A stretch of 64,000 nt of DNA from Alentia gelatinosa (lineage: Eukaryota; Annelida; Polychaeta; Phyllodocida; Polynoidae): contig OX465584.1 of NCBI GenBank assembly GCA_950022655.1, forward strand, positions 2,613,694 to 2,677,693. The letters run 5' to 3'. The notes under the pieces were generated by a model, which was not told the origin of the DNA, did not search any database, and worked only from the letters and a program-made list of their open reading frames with translations. This document shows, one piece after another, positions 10,319 to 22,069 of this stretch. Numbering within the stretch: the stretch's first letter is position 1; each line of letters begins with the position of its first letter. Position numbers and translations under genes: made by a program.

Positions 10319-10510
10319 TGATATTGTCATCATATTCATGTGACCCGGGATTACGCCGTCCGGGGAGGGAGGTGTTTCTGCCGGTTGACGGCGGGGAGGG
10401 GGGGGGGGGGGGGGGGGGGTCGGGGGCTGTGAAGGCGGCAGGTGGGAGTCTGTAACCGTCCCCGTCACTCTCATTAAGGTGGAGTTTTAATCTCTCCATT
10501 AGCGCTCTGT
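10319..10510. other. Unique sequence with a 24-base poly-G tract
   Basis: The G-run starts near 10396. Nothing else is recognised. Confidence 0.5.
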
Positions 10511-10735
10511 CAGGTGCCTCTCCGCTCACTCACTCTCACAACTAACTTCTCCGCCACACGTTGGCAGCTCACAGGGCAAGCCGCTGTGCCTCCTGCCTGT
10601 CTGTCAGGTGCCTCTCCGCTCACTCACTCTACACCACTAACTTCTCCGCCACACCTTGGCAGCTCACAGGGCAAGCCGCTGTGCCTCCTGCCTGTCTGTC
10701 AGGTGCCTCTCCGCTCACTCACTCGACACCACTGT
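10511..10735. repeat. 94-95-bp tandem repeat, about 2.4 copies
   Basis: CAGGTGCCTCTCCGCTCACT starts at 10511, 10605 and 10700. The unit also holds CAGCTCACAGGGCAAGCCGC. The copies are nearly identical, so the duplication is recent. Confidence 0.9.
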
Positions 10736-11400
10736 GGTTGGCATAGCGAGGATGACGCTGACCCTGGTGTTCCCGATGCGTCCAGGTCGGCCTCAGATGG
10801 CACTGAGCCGGCGGCGTTTTTCCAGGTGCCTCCCGAGAGACGACGTTTTCCCGCCACTCGGTATCGATTGAACCCAAGTGTGGCGGAGAGCGGCGCGGAA
10901 TCGTCGCCGCCACAACAAAAACCCGCCTCGTTCCCTGGTGCCCGGGCTGAGGAGGGGTGAGGTGGGGGGGGGGGGGGGGGGCGGGCTGAGGGTGTGCTGT
11001 GAGAGGGGCGGTTCGGGCGGGTTGTTCTTTTATTATTATTTGGGGGGGGGGGGGGGGGGGGGGGAGGAGGTAGGGTTCTCACCGTCAGTAGACTGCCGTC
11101 AATGGTAAAGTCACAGAAACACGACGACACAATGTCACAACACACAAACACACTTATGGCACCTCTTCACGTCTCTATGCAAATCCACTTATTCATGTTC
11201 AGTAGGAACAATGATTATATCCTGGGTGCCCTGGACCCCCACTGGAGGCCTTGTGCCCCCCCCCCCCCCCCCCCCCACACACACACATAGTCTCCCCCCC
11301 CCCCCCCACACACACATATTCTCCGCCCCCCCCCCTCCACCCGCCCCGACGCTCACACAATGTTCTTCTTATGCTAACAGTATTTTCAATAAGAATGAGG
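10736..11400. other. Low-complexity G-rich and C/CA-rich sequence
   Basis: Long G-runs near 10963-10981 and 11041-11063, and C-runs with CACACA near 11258-11290, 11295-11308 and 11325-11335. No supported gene. Confidence 0.55.
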
Positions 11401-12497
11401 CTTCATTTTGAAGTGAAAAATATTTGAAGAAAAGATACAAGTATCTCTTATCACACATTGGAAATATCAAGGAGAGAAAACATGTCTTGTTCAGCTTGTA
11501 TTGTTAACAGGTTTGTTACCTTTCTCTACGAGCCAGGACAGGCTTAGTAATATGGTATGACTTTAAAAAACGATGCATACAAATATCCTAAACTGGGGCT
11601 AACTGGCCGAGTTTGAATCTAAGGCGATCAGTTCATTCTCGGGATAAAATGTGAGATGGTGGGGATTTCTGTTCAGTTTTCACCAACACGTTGTCAACAC
11701 AATCTGGTATAAGGTGTCCACGCCTGCCCGTCACTGTTAATCGTCCTTCTCAGATGATTATATTCCCTCCGTGATGCTGTTTGACGAACATGATGGCTTA
11801 CGCTATTATTTCTTTTTTTTATAGTTTATATTATGCTTATATTATATTTCCTCGTGGCGTCATCGATATCCTAAACATGACTTCATTAGAGCGTACCGTA
11901 TGACGTCATGAGAGGGGCTAGCGAAGCACCGCATGGACGAAGTATCATAGCGGGCCCGCCGCTGACTAATTATAAATGTTTTTAGTGGTTATCCAGCAAT
12001 GATAAAGTAAATGCAGAATAAATTCAACAGGAAACATGTTTTAGAACTAAGCTGTGACTGGAAAATTAGTAAGTTCGCTGACAAAACTAAAGCCACACTC
12101 TTATTTCATTTCATAACATTGGCACCAACCTTGCATTCCGATCTGTGTCGAGTTGTTCTTTTAATATTTTAAATGGTGACAACACTCAAGTGCTCAATCA
12201 TGATATAGATATCGTATTGGTACATCCTATTTGATGTCATAGAACAGTTGAATATTCTACAGGAATAAACAAAATTGAGATGTTTGGGATGTGGACACTC
12301 CCACTTATGGAGGGATATCCCAATGTTTGGCACCAGAGCGTAGGGAAAGCCCGCTGTCGGTGGGTAGAATGACGTCACACTAATGTAGCCGCCCCTGCCG
12401 GTCACTGGTCGCGACACTTGCCGTGTCTAGACGTAATTAGCTCCTCTCATTAAGAACCGACTCCACTATTAGGTGATTAAGAGAGCCGGCCTCTTCA
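11401..12497. other. AT-rich single-copy sequence
   Basis: About 1.1 kb without tandem repeats, poly-G tracts or supported exons. In this repeat-dense window it is one of the longest single-copy stretches, so it is a reasonable place to look for conserved non-coding sequence. I see no specific element. Confidence 0.5.
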
Positions 12498-13805
12498 CAG
12501 CGGTGATTCTGTTTGTGGCTGGGCGTGTTGTCTGTTCACAGTGGTGATTCTGTTTGTGGCTGGGCGTGTTGTCTGTTCACAGCGGTGATTCTGTTGGTGG
12601 CTGGGCGTGTTGTCTGTTCACAGTGGTGATTCTGTTTGTGGCTGGGCGTGTTGTCTGTTCACAGCGGTGATTCTGTTTGTGGCCAGGCGTGTTGTCTGTT
12701 CACAGCGGTGATTCTGTTTGTGGCCGGGCGTGTTGTCTGTTCACAGCGGTGATTCTGTTTGTGGCCGGGCGTGTTGTCTATTCACAGCGGTGATTCTGTT
12801 GGTGGCTGGGCGTGTTGTCTGTTCACAGCGGTGATTCTGTTTGTGGCCGGGCGTGTTGTCTGTTCACAGCGGTGATTCTGTTTGTGGCCGGGCATGTTGT
12901 CTGTTCACAGCGGTGATTCTGTTTGTGGCTGGGCGTGTTGTCTGTTCACAGCGGTGATTCTGTTTGTGGCTGGGCGTGTTGTCTGTTCACAGCGGTGATT
13001 CTGTTTGTGGCTGTGCGTGTTGTCTGTTCACAGCGGTGATTCTGTTTGTGGCCGGGCGTGTTGTCTGTTCACAGCGGTGATTCTGTTTGTGGCCGGGCGT
13101 GTTGTCTCTTCACAGCGGTGATTCTGTTTGTGGCTGGGCGTGTTGTCTGTTCACAGCGGTGATTCTGTTTGTGGCCGGGCGTGTTGTCTGTTCACAGCGG
13201 TGATTCTGTTTGTGGCCGGGCGTGTTGTCTGTTCACAGCGGTGATTCTGTTTGTGGCCGGGCGTGTTGTCTGTTCACAGCGGTGATTCTGTTTGTGGCTG
13301 GGCGTGTTGTCTGTTCACAGCGGTGATTCTGTTTGTGGCCGGGCGTGTTGTCTGTTCACAGCGGTGATTCTGTTTGTGGCCGGGCGTGTTGTCTGTTCAC
13401 AGCGGTGATTCTGTTTGTGGCCGGGCGTGTTGTCTGTTCACAGCGGTGATTCTGTTTGTGGCTGGGCGTGTTGTCTGTTCACAGCGGTGATTCTGTTTGT
13501 GGCCGGGCGTGTTGTCTGTTCACAGCGGTGATTCTGTTTGTGGCTGGGCGTGTTGTCTGTTCACAGCGGTGATTCTGTTGGTGGCTGGGCGTGTTGTCTG
13601 TTCACAGCGGTGATTCTGTTTGTGGCCGGGCGTGTTGTCTGTTCACAGCGGTGATTCTGTTGGTGGCTGGGCGTGTTGTCTGTTCACAGCGGTGGGTATG
13701 TTTGTGGCTGGGCGTGTTGTCTGTTCACAGCGGTGATTCTGTTTGTGGCCGGGCGTGTTGTCTCTTCACAGCAGTGATTCTGTTGGTGGCTGGGCGTGTT
13801 GGTGG
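12498..13805. repeat. 41-bp minisatellite, about 32 copies
   Basis: The exact 41-bp unit contains CACAGCGGTGATTCTGTTTG and GCGTGTTGTCTGTT. Variation is confined to a few positions (TTTG or TTGG; GCCGGG or GCTGGG). The open frame that runs off its right end is repeat translation. Confidence 0.95.
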
Positions 13806-14287
13806 CCGTGACCTGGGTGTGGTCCTGGGTGTGGACAGGGAGCGACCTACTCTCATCTCTCATCGCTCTCCTACTGCTCACCGTCCCCACAATCAGAGGG
13901 TATCTCCAGCCGGTTTAATCTACAAATGTTACTCGTGTACTCCTACTGATGAACACTTACAGAGTTCAGCTCAGGGAGTCGGCGGTAGAGGCAGGGAAAC
14001 TGAACTTTTACTTCTCTATCACCCCATACAGGAACAGTGGGAACTCGTTGTCGACGTACGTTATCTGTATACATGTGTAGTTCGCTATTGTTATTTCAGT
14101 GTTCTAAGCTTGCAAAAGGCATTATGACTGTGATTTATGATAATAAATGATATTGTTATAAAGAAATCGTATCGAATGAACATATAAGTCATCTATCAGA
14201 ATACATGACGATTTGACCTCATTCTAGACGGGACTATTTCCCGGCATCTCTTGTCGGAGAGTTACAGGCGCTCTGTACGTGTTCTAC
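13806..14287. other. Unique sequence between two 41-bp arrays
   Basis: Nothing recognised. An open frame from the preceding array continues to 14127, but no splice-bounded exon is supported. Confidence 0.45.
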
Positions 14288-14735
14288 TGGTGGGACTGAG
14301 TCACGTGGAGATGGTGTTGTGCTGTTAGTGGTGGGACTGAGTCATGTAGAGATGGTGTTGTGCTGTTAGTGGTGGGACTGAGTCATGTGAAGATGGTGTT
14401 GTGCTGTTAGTGGTGGGACTGAGTCACGTGAAGATGGTGTTGTGCTGTTAGTGGTGGGACTGAGTCACGTGGAGATGGTGTTGTGCTGTTAGTGGTGGGA
14501 CTGAGTCACGTGGAGATGGTGTTGTGCTGTTAGTGGTGGGACTGAGTCATGTGAAGATGGTGTTGTGCTGTTAGTGGTGGGACTGAGTCATATGGAGATG
14601 GTGTTGTGCTGTTAGTGCTGGGACTGAGTCACGTGGAGATGGTGTTGTGCTGTTAGTGGTGGGACTGAGTCACGTGGAGATGGTGTTGTGCTGTTAGTGG
14701 TGGGACTGAGTCACGTGGAGATGGTGTTGTGCTGT
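14288..14735. repeat. 41-bp minisatellite, about 11 copies, with TGAGTCACGTG in many units
   Basis: Period 41 bp; units contain GTGGGACTGAGTCACGTGGA and GATGGTGTTGTGCTGTTA. TGAGTCA is the AP-1 consensus, and the overlapping CACGTG is the canonical E-box. Some units have ATG in place of ACG and lose the E-box but keep TGAGTCA. Confidence 0.93.
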
Positions 14736-15397
14736 TGGATTACGACCACGAGACGTGTGGTGTGTATACGGACCGCCAGTCGGCGCCGCGGGCTGCTCGT
14801 CTAGGCCTAGCGCCTACTCCAGGCCTAGATCCGGGCCTGAGAGGCGGCGGGAGGGGGGCGTGGTGAATCAAGGTGGCACCGGTCACCTCAGCTGGTCACT
14901 TTCCCACGCTCGTTGTTATGGCAACCTTAGAACAATGCCACCGTCGCCGCTACCACTCCCACCCCGTAGCGCCCCCCTCCCCCTCTCACTGCGTCATCGG
15001 CGCCAGTCATACCTCACTGGGCGGGGGGGGGGGGGGGGGAGGTACTGGTCGTGATTTCCTTTCTGCTTCTTGACATCGATATCAAACTGGAGTGGCTACA
15101 GTTTTCTGTTACCAGTTACTCAGGTTCCACAAAACCAAACCGTACAATTTCCTACTGAAAAGCACAGACTGTTATTTATTTATGTCTATTTATTCTCACG
15201 GAACTCCAGACTCTGGGTTCTGAATTTAGATGAACTATTCTGGCCGACACGCCTGGATTCGTCACACACAAAGTTTTCCATGTTTTCTCGGTCTCTCTGA
15301 AGGCTGTAAATTCCCCAGTATATCCACGTGTTTGGTCTCTGTGAGAGAGCGGAGCAGGGCTGTACGGAGTGTGCACCCCGGGCCGCTCGTCACTATT
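14736..15397. other. GC-rich then unique sequence; small TIR-element fragment
   Basis: 14740-15050 is GC-rich with a G-run near 15021-15039. Around 15278-15315, TTTCCATGTTTTCTCGGTCT followed by CTCTGAAGGC matches the body of the TIR element family. Confidence 0.5.
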
Positions 15398-16205
15398 CGG
15401 CACACTGTTTACAGAGAGGTGCAGTGCGGTATGTGCGCACGGAGCCGCTCGGCACACTGTTCACAGCGAGGTGCAGTGTGGTATGAGCACACTGAACTGC
15501 TTGGCACACTGTTCACAGTGAGGTGCAGTGTGGTGTGAGCACACTGAGCAGCTCGGCACACTGTTCACAGCGAGGTGCAGTGTGGTATGAGCACACTGAA
15601 CTGCTTGGCACACTGTTCACAGTGAGGTGCAGTGTGGTGTGAGCACACTGAGCAGCTCGGCACACTGTTCACAGTAAGGTGCAGTGTGGTATGAGCACAC
15701 TGAACTGCTTGACACACTGTTCACAGAGAGGTGCAGGGTGGTATGTGCACACTGAGCAGCTCGGCACACTGTTTACAGAGAGGTGCAGTGTGGTATGTAC
15801 ACACTGAGCTGCTCGGCACAGTGTTCACAGTAAGGTGCAGTGCGGTTTGTGCACACTGAACTGCTCGGCACAGTGTTCACAGTGAGGTGCAGTGTGGTTT
15901 GTACGCACTGAGCCGCTTGACACACTGTTCACAGAGAGGTGCAGTGTGGTTTGTGCACACTGAACTGCTTGACACACTGTTCACAGAGAGGTGCAGTGCG
16001 GTTTGTGCACACTGAACTGCTTGAAACACTGTTCACAGAGAGGTGCAGTGCGGTTTGTGCACACTGAGCCGCTCGGCACACTGTTCACAGAGAGGTGCAG
16101 TGCGGTTTGTGCACACTGCGCCGCTCGGCACACTGTTCACAGAGAGGTGCAGTGCGGTTTGTGCACACTGAGCCGCTCGGCACACTGTTCACAGAGAGGT
16201 GCGGG
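15398..16205. repeat. 52-bp minisatellite, about 15 copies
   Basis: GGCACACTGTTCACAG recurs every 52 bp (15451, 15503, 15555 and so on), followed by GAGGTGCAGTG and a variable CACACTGAGC block. Confidence 0.95.
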
Positions 16206-16299
16206 GTCCCCAGCCACCTCCAGTAGACATGTTGTACAGAACACACAAACCCCGACCAGCGCCACATAGTCTTGCCAACCTCTGTGTACGGTTCAGCGT

Positions 16300-16400
16300 C
16301 AACACGGGGCTCTGGAGCTTCCGCAGTGGTTAAGGCACTGACTCGTGATCCAAACGTGCCGGAGGCAGCAAATTCCACACGAACAATATTTCCACTTCTT
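16300..16400 (+). mobile_element. tRNA-like head joined to TIR-family body, short SINE-like fragment
   Basis: CGCAGTGGTTAAGGCACTGA followed by CTCGTGATCCAAACG looks like the D-arm and anticodon region of a Ser/Leu-type tRNA-derived SINE head. It is followed directly by GAGGCAGCAAATTCCACACG, which is the TIR-family body. The segment between them appears deleted. Confidence 0.5.
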
Positions 16401-17148
16401 TATTAGACTTTTACATTCTAAGGGTCTTTGTGAGATCCGTGTAAATCGGAGTTCATTTTTGGTCATGGGTTTCACATAAAATCTGAAAAATGAATGGTGA
16501 TAATATATGCGCAAATCGTACTTGGGATACTTTAAATAGCTGAATAGCTCTCGGGGCCCTCGCCCTGGACCACGACCTGGAACTCCCTGACAATGCTTCA
16601 GACCCCCCCCCCCCCCCCTCCCCGTCTACACCCTGCCGAGTTTGTCCTCTGGCGTTTTGCAATTGCCAGTCCCCTGTCTTTATAAAGATGTGGTGGAACT
16701 CCTGTGGAACATGACAGTCTTCTGTAGTGGAATCTCCGGTGACTGGTTAAGATGACCTTCCCGGCTTGGCAAGTCTTCCCCCCCCCCCCCCCCCTTCGTC
16801 CTACCCGCTAAGCGGATGCTGATTTCGCGCCATCGATTCCTCTGCTGGTTTCCGGTTGGTTCCTGACGAGCGAAATATCGTCTGCTTCACCGGAAATGAC
16901 GTTGTTTTCAGGTTTCAGGTGAACTCTACCAAATACTAGAACCTTCATCAGTGAGCAACGCTCTAGGACAAGTCTTATACGAACGAGACAGGGGTAGGAG
17001 GGTGTGAGATGTGAGAACTCGTACTCTGATGCCTTCTGCTGGTGTCCATCGTCTCCCTGCAGGATGCAGTGATTGCTGCCTGTTTGTATCGCGTCCCTAA
17101 TCTTTGTGTATGTGTGGGGAAGCTGGGGGAGGTGTCTGTCTCTTTTCC
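16401..17148. other. Unique sequence with C-runs
   Basis: C-runs near 16604-16617 and 16779-16793. No gene recognised. Confidence 0.45.
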
Positions 17149-17440
17149 CCGCCCGTCTGTCCCCGTCCCCCGCCCATCCACCGCCCGTACTCTGTCCGTC
17201 TCCTGCCCGTCCCCCGCCCGCCCGTCCCCCGCCCGTCCCCCGCCCGTCCTCCACCCGTCCCCCGCCCGCCCGTCCCCCGCCCGCCCGTCCCCCGCCCGTC
17301 CTCCACCCGTCCCCCGCCCGCCCGTCCTCCGCCCGCCCGTCCTCCGTCCGTCCTCCACCCGTCCCCCGCCCGCCCGTCCTCCGCCGGTCCTCTGTCCGTC
17401 CCCCGCCCGTCCCCCGCCCGTCCCCCGCCCGTCGTCGTCA
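17149..17440. repeat. C-rich tandem array of GTCCCCCGCCCGCC-type units
   Basis: Tandem 10- to 14-mers of CCCGTCCCCCGCC, with CCTCC variants, on one strand. This gives very strong C/G strand asymmetry and i-motif or G-quadruplex potential. Confidence 0.85.
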
Positions 17441-18054
17441 GGGCGCCCGCTGAGGCAGGCATCGATCCCGGCCTCGGCCCCAAATCCTCTGACTGCTCAT
17501 TAATATCCAGAGACATGGCCGCCCTGCTTCACCATACACGTTCCGGGGCCCCCGCCCTCCACCAATCAGCTGAGCGCGTCCTCCAGCGACGCCCGGCCCC
17601 GATCGAGCACAGCGCCAGGCGTGCTTGCAAGCGTGGGAAAGTTGGAGGCGGGCGCCAGGTGTAAACATATAATTAATATCAAACACAACACAGATAGCAT
17701 GCGGGGTGCCCGCGCCTCGCCGCCCGCCGCCCGCCGCCCGCCGCCCGCGACGAGAAGGACGGCAGCCGGGGAGCGCCCGGTCCACTCCCCGCCCGCCCCC
17801 GCCGCACGCCCGCCCCGCGCCCGCCCCGCGCCCGCCCCGCGCCCGCCCCATGCAAATTAGGCCGTTTTAACGTCCCACCAGTCGCCATCCCCCCGCCCGC
17901 CGCCCGCCGCCCGCCCTGGGGTCGCGGCGCCGTGTGGGAAAATCGCGGCGGATTGGGCGGTGAGAAAATCGAGCGGCGGTGAGTGGACAGCACAGGAGAC
18001 GGGTCCGGAGAGGGACCAGGAGGCCCAGCCAGCAGGAGGAGGACCCGGAGGAGT
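17441..18054 (+). promoter_or_regulatory. CpG-island promoter and 5' leader of the 18055 first exon
   Basis: The segment is CpG-dense with repeated GC boxes (CCGCCCC) around 17785-17850. It has an octamer ATGCAAAT at 17850-17857, an inverted CCAAT box ATTGG at 17952-17956 and a GC box GGGCGG at 17955-17960. No TATA box is near. This is the expected make-up of a TATA-less promoter leading to the start codon at 18055. The transcription start cannot be read from sequence alone. The octamer is the known POU/Oct site; its use here is inference. Confidence 0.65.
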
Positions 18055-18163
18055 ATGGCGCACGCCACCAGCACCACCAACCACCACCACGCCGCCGCCG
18101 CCGCCGCCGGCCCGGGCCCCGGCGACTTCGGCTTCGAGGATTTCGCGGCGCACTTCCTAGAGG
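18055..18163 (+). CDS. Alternative first coding exon (MAHATS...), phase 1 exit
   Basis: The start codon at 18055 lies at the downstream edge of a CpG island. The exon codes for 36 residues plus one base and ends at a donor G|GTAAAGT (18164). The peptide begins MAHATSTTNHHH, runs through poly-Ala and Gly-Pro, and ends GDFGFEDFAAHFLE, an acidic/aromatic stretch of the kind seen in activation domains. The single leftover G makes the exit phase 1, the same as exon A. It can therefore splice to exon B at 27811 without shifting frame, giving ...HFLE-E-PPPGGM. This makes it a second promoter of the same gene, an inference from phase. An upstream in-frame GTG exists at 17983 but ATG is preferred. Family not recognised. 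Confidence 0.72.
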
Positions 18164-18710
18164 GTAAAGTAGCACGGCGCTACCACGGCGCCTCCCACCA
18201 CCCGCCTCCCGGGCTCCTCCCGTGTGTCGTGCTGTGTCTCGTGTGTCGGGCCTCCTCCTACTCTCTGGTGTCGTCGTCCCGTGTGTTTGTCGTCCCGTGT
18301 CGTGGCTCGTTGAGTGTGGACGCGTTGAGTGTGGACGCGTTGAGTGTGGACGCGTTGAGTGTTCACGTGTGGACACTGAGATATTGCGCGCTGCCCTTAC
18401 TGTGTCACTTAGTGTGTACTGTCACTACCCCTGTCACGGCTCCTGTGTCAACCCATGTCCCTGTCTCTGCCCCTGTCAACTACTACGTCTCTGTCCCTGT
18501 CCCCGCCCCCGTTTCCCAACCTCGTGCCTCTATCCCCGGCCTGGGTTGTCGGGGAGCGACGTGACCGTCTCTCGAGCCCCGTCAAGACTCGGCTCATATC
18601 TGGGCAGACTTGGCGTCTTGTCGGTTCCGGTTCCGGTGTGTCACGTGAGTCTCGCGCGCTGCGAGACCTGCTCGGTACCTGCTGTCAGTGTCGTCACCGC
18701 TGTGACATCT
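18164..18710. repeat. Intron start with a short 15-bp array
   Basis: At 18309-18362 GTTGAGTGTGGACGC is repeated three to four times. The rest is CTGTCCCTGTC-rich, loosely repetitive sequence without coding signals. Confidence 0.6.
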
Positions 18711-20262
18711 GACAGGCGTGTTTAATGGAGCTTCATTCACACAGTACCTGGTGGTGTAGATGTGTCGGGTTATTGTGACGGGCGTGTTTAGTGGAGCTTC
18801 ATCTACACAGTACCTGGTGCTGGAGATGTGTCGGGTTATTGTGACGGGCGTGTTTAGTGGAGCTTCATTCACATGGTCCTGGTGGTGTAGATGTGTCGGG
18901 TTATTGTGACGGGCGTGTTTAGTGGAGCTTTATTCACACAGTACCTGGTGGTGTAGATGTAGGGTTATTGTGACGGGCGTGTTTAGTGGAGCTTTATTCA
19001 CAGTACCTGGTGGTGTAGATGTGTCGGGTTATTGTGACGGGCGTGTTTAGTGGAGCTTCATTCACAGTACCTGGTGGTGTAGATGTGTCGGGTTATTGTG
19101 ACGGGCGTGTTTAGTGGAGCTTCATCTACACAGTACCTGGTGGTGTAGATGTGTCGGGTTATTGTGACGGGTGTGTTTAGTGGAGCTTCATTCACACAGT
19201 ACCTGGTGGTGTAGATGTGTCGGGTTATTGTGACGGGCGTGTTTAGTGGAGCTTTATTCACAGTACCTGGTGGTGTAGATGTGTCGGGTTATTGTGACGG
19301 GCGTGTTTAGTGGAGCTTCATTCACAGTACCTGGTGGTGTAGATGTGTCGGGTTATTGTGACGGGCGTGTTTAGTGGAGCTTCATTCACAGTACCTGGTG
19401 GTGTAGATGTGTCGGGTTATTGTGACGGGCGTGTTTAGTGGAGCTTCATCTACACAGTACCTGATGGTGTAGATGTGGCTGGTTATTGTGACGGGCGTGT
19501 TTAGTGGAGCTTCATTCACACAGTACCTGGTGCTGGAGATGTGTCAGGTTATTGTGACAGGCGTGTTTAGTGGAGCTTCATTCACAGTACCTGGTGGTGT
19601 AGATGTGTCGGGTTATTGTGACGGGCGTGTTTAGTGGAGCTTCATCTACACAGTACCTGATGGTGTAGATGTGGCTGGTTATTGTGACGGGCGTGTTTAG
19701 TGGAGCTTCATTCACACAGTACCTGGTGCTGGAGATGTGTCAGGTTATTGTGACAGGCGTGTTTAGTGGAGCTTCATTCACAGTACCTGGTGGTGTAGAT
19801 GTGTCGGGTTATTGTGACGGGCGTGTTTAGTGGAGCTTTATTCACACAGTACCTGGTGGTGTAGATGTAGGGTTATTGTGACGGGCGTGTTTAGTGGAGC
19901 TTCATTCACACAGTACCTGGTGCTGGAGATGTGTCGGGTTATTGTGACGGGCGTGTTTAGTGGAGCTTCATTCACACAGTACCTGGTGGTGTAGATGTGT
20001 CGGGTTATTGTGACGGGCGTGTTTAGTGGAGCTTCATTCACACGGTCCTGGTGGTGTAGATGTGTCGGGTTATTGTGACGGGCGTGTTTAGTGGAGCTTT
20101 ATTCACACAGTACCTGGTGGTGTAGATGTAGGGTTATTGTGACGGGCGTGTTTAGTGGAGCTTCATTCACACAGTACCTGGTGGTGTAGATGTGTCGGGT
20201 TATTGTGACGGGCGTGTTTAGTGGAGCTTTATTCACACAGTACCTGGTGGTGTAGATGAGGC
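18711..20262. repeat. 66-bp minisatellite, about 24 copies
   Basis: GACGGGCGTGTTTAGTGGAG recurs every 66 bp, with some 60-64-bp units missing CACA or GTGTC blocks. The unit also has AGTACCTGGTGGTGTAGATG. Two- or three-unit blocks repeat, showing segmental expansion. Confidence 0.95.
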
Positions 20263-20507
20263 TCACCACGGAGACGTCTCCCGGCTTCTCCGTCCCTCTC
20301 ACCGCCCTCCTCAGTGAGAGGGGGTCAGACGGGAGGCTCACCACGGACACTAGACGTCTCCCGGCTACTCCGTCCCTCTCACCGCCCTCCTCCAGGGTGT
20401 TGTCATAGTTACTTACACCCTGGTGGCGCCCTCTGTGAACGCGGGGCGGCGTGGTCGCGCAGCCCGGGCGTTCCCACGTGACCGCCGCCAGCAGCGTCCG
20501 TCCGCCC
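20263..20507. repeat. Two-copy direct repeat and GC-rich spacer
   Basis: GCTCACCACGGA and ACGTCTCCCGGCT(T/A)CTCCG occur twice (about 20259-20312 and 20335-20394). No gene. Confidence 0.7.
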
Positions 20508-21285
20508 GCACCGTGCCGCACCGTACTGTGCCCTACTGCACCGTGCCGCACCGTACTGTGCCCTACTGCACCGTGCTGCACCGTACTGTGCCCTACTGTA
20601 CCGTGCTGCACCGTACTGTATCCTACTGTACCATGCTGCACCGTACTGTTCCGGGCTGCACCGTGTCCTACTCTACCGTACTGTACCCTACTCTACCGTG
20701 CTGCACCGTACTGTGCCCTACTGCACCGTGCTGCACCGTACTGTGCCCTACTCTACCCTACTGTACCGTGCTGCACCGTACTGTGCCCTACTGTACCGTA
20801 CCCTACCGTACCGTACTGTGCCCTACTGTACCGTACCCTACCGTACCGTACTTTGCCCTACTGTACCGTGCTGCACCGTACTGTATTCTACTGTACCGTG
20901 CTGCACCGTACTGTGCCCTACTGTACCGTGCTGCACCGTACTGTGCCCTACTGTACCGTACTGTGCCCTACTGTACCGTACCCTACCGTACCGTACTGTG
21001 CCCTACTGTACCGTGCTGCACAGTACTGTATCGTGCTGAACCGTACTGTATCGGGCTGTACCGTACTGTATCCTACTGTACCGTGCTGTATCGTGCTGCA
21101 CCGTACTGTATCCTACTGTACCGTGTACTGTATCGGGCTGTACCGTACTGTATCCTACTGTACCGTACCGTGCTGTACCGTACCGTACCGTGCTGCACAG
21201 TACTGTATCGTGCTGTACCGTACTGTATCGTGCTGTACCGTACTCTATTGTGCTGTATCGAGCTGTATCGTACTGCACCGTGCTG
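20508..21285. repeat. Array of CTGTACCGTA / CTGCACCGTG / CTGTGCCCTA blocks
   Basis: Interleaved 10- and 15-base blocks give a loosely periodic array of almost 800 bp. Both long open frames across it translate only to Cys-Thr-Val-Pro-Tyr repeats. Confidence 0.9.
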
Positions 21286-22069
21286 TCCGGGATGTCAGCG
21301 GGTTTGACGCTCCAAGGATCAATGCTGAGATCAAATTGTAAATCAGAGGAGGACATGAAGGAATATGTTTATCACGTGTTTGGTGGCAGTCCGCTATACG
21401 TAAACAGGCGAACTACTCAATAGAGGCGGAATAAACAGGCCAAGGCGGCTCTCAGCGGAGGCCAGAAGTTCAATTAGAAGAACTGAAAATACAGCCCCCG
21501 AAGCCCCGGGAACTAGTTATCACGTTTTTGTTGTAACTCCAGATTCCATGCCCCCTCCCCCCACACCGTATGCCCCCAATGCCCAGGGCGGCTACAACAA
21601 ATCCTCACACACCACCTTCGCTTAATGCCCCTCGGTGTCAAGTCGCCTACAGCGGATAAACATGTTCACGTATGTCCTAACGCCCAGCACCCACACCGTC
21701 TGCACTGTACATGTAGCACGTGGGGACCTTTTCTCCTCTGTGGATGTCTCCAGTCCCCCGTAACGTCCTCTACACCCTGTCCACGCGTGAGTCCCACGCC
21801 TGGCCTAGTCCTGCCCCGTCCCATGGCCCCTGTTCTCCGCCCGACTGATCCTCTACCCCTAGACTTTCTGTTTTAAGTTTTTATTTCAGACGAGTAGTGT
21901 CCTTATCAAACTAAGACAAGTGCGGCGCATCTACTCGTACACGTCTTGCGTCGTGCACTCAGTGGTATTCCACACTACCGGATTACAATAAGTACATGTT
22001 ACACCACACCTATATATAGTCAGTTCTAAACAGGCGCGAGGTGCACAGTACACATGACCTCCCAGTCAC
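21286..22069. other. Unique sequence
   Basis: Nothing recognised; no splice-bounded coding exon is convincing. Confidence 0.5.

Noticed and set aside
12498..13805. CRISPR-like look of regular repeats
   Set aside because: Units are directly adjacent with no variable spacers, in animal-type DNA with introns; this is a minisatellite.
16318..16352. A functional tRNA gene
   Set aside because: Only a D-arm-like segment is present; no acceptor stem or T-arm can be paired.
20423..21341. Cys-Thr-Val-Pro-Tyr-rich open frames of nearly 300 residues
   Set aside because: Simple-sequence array; both frames equally open.
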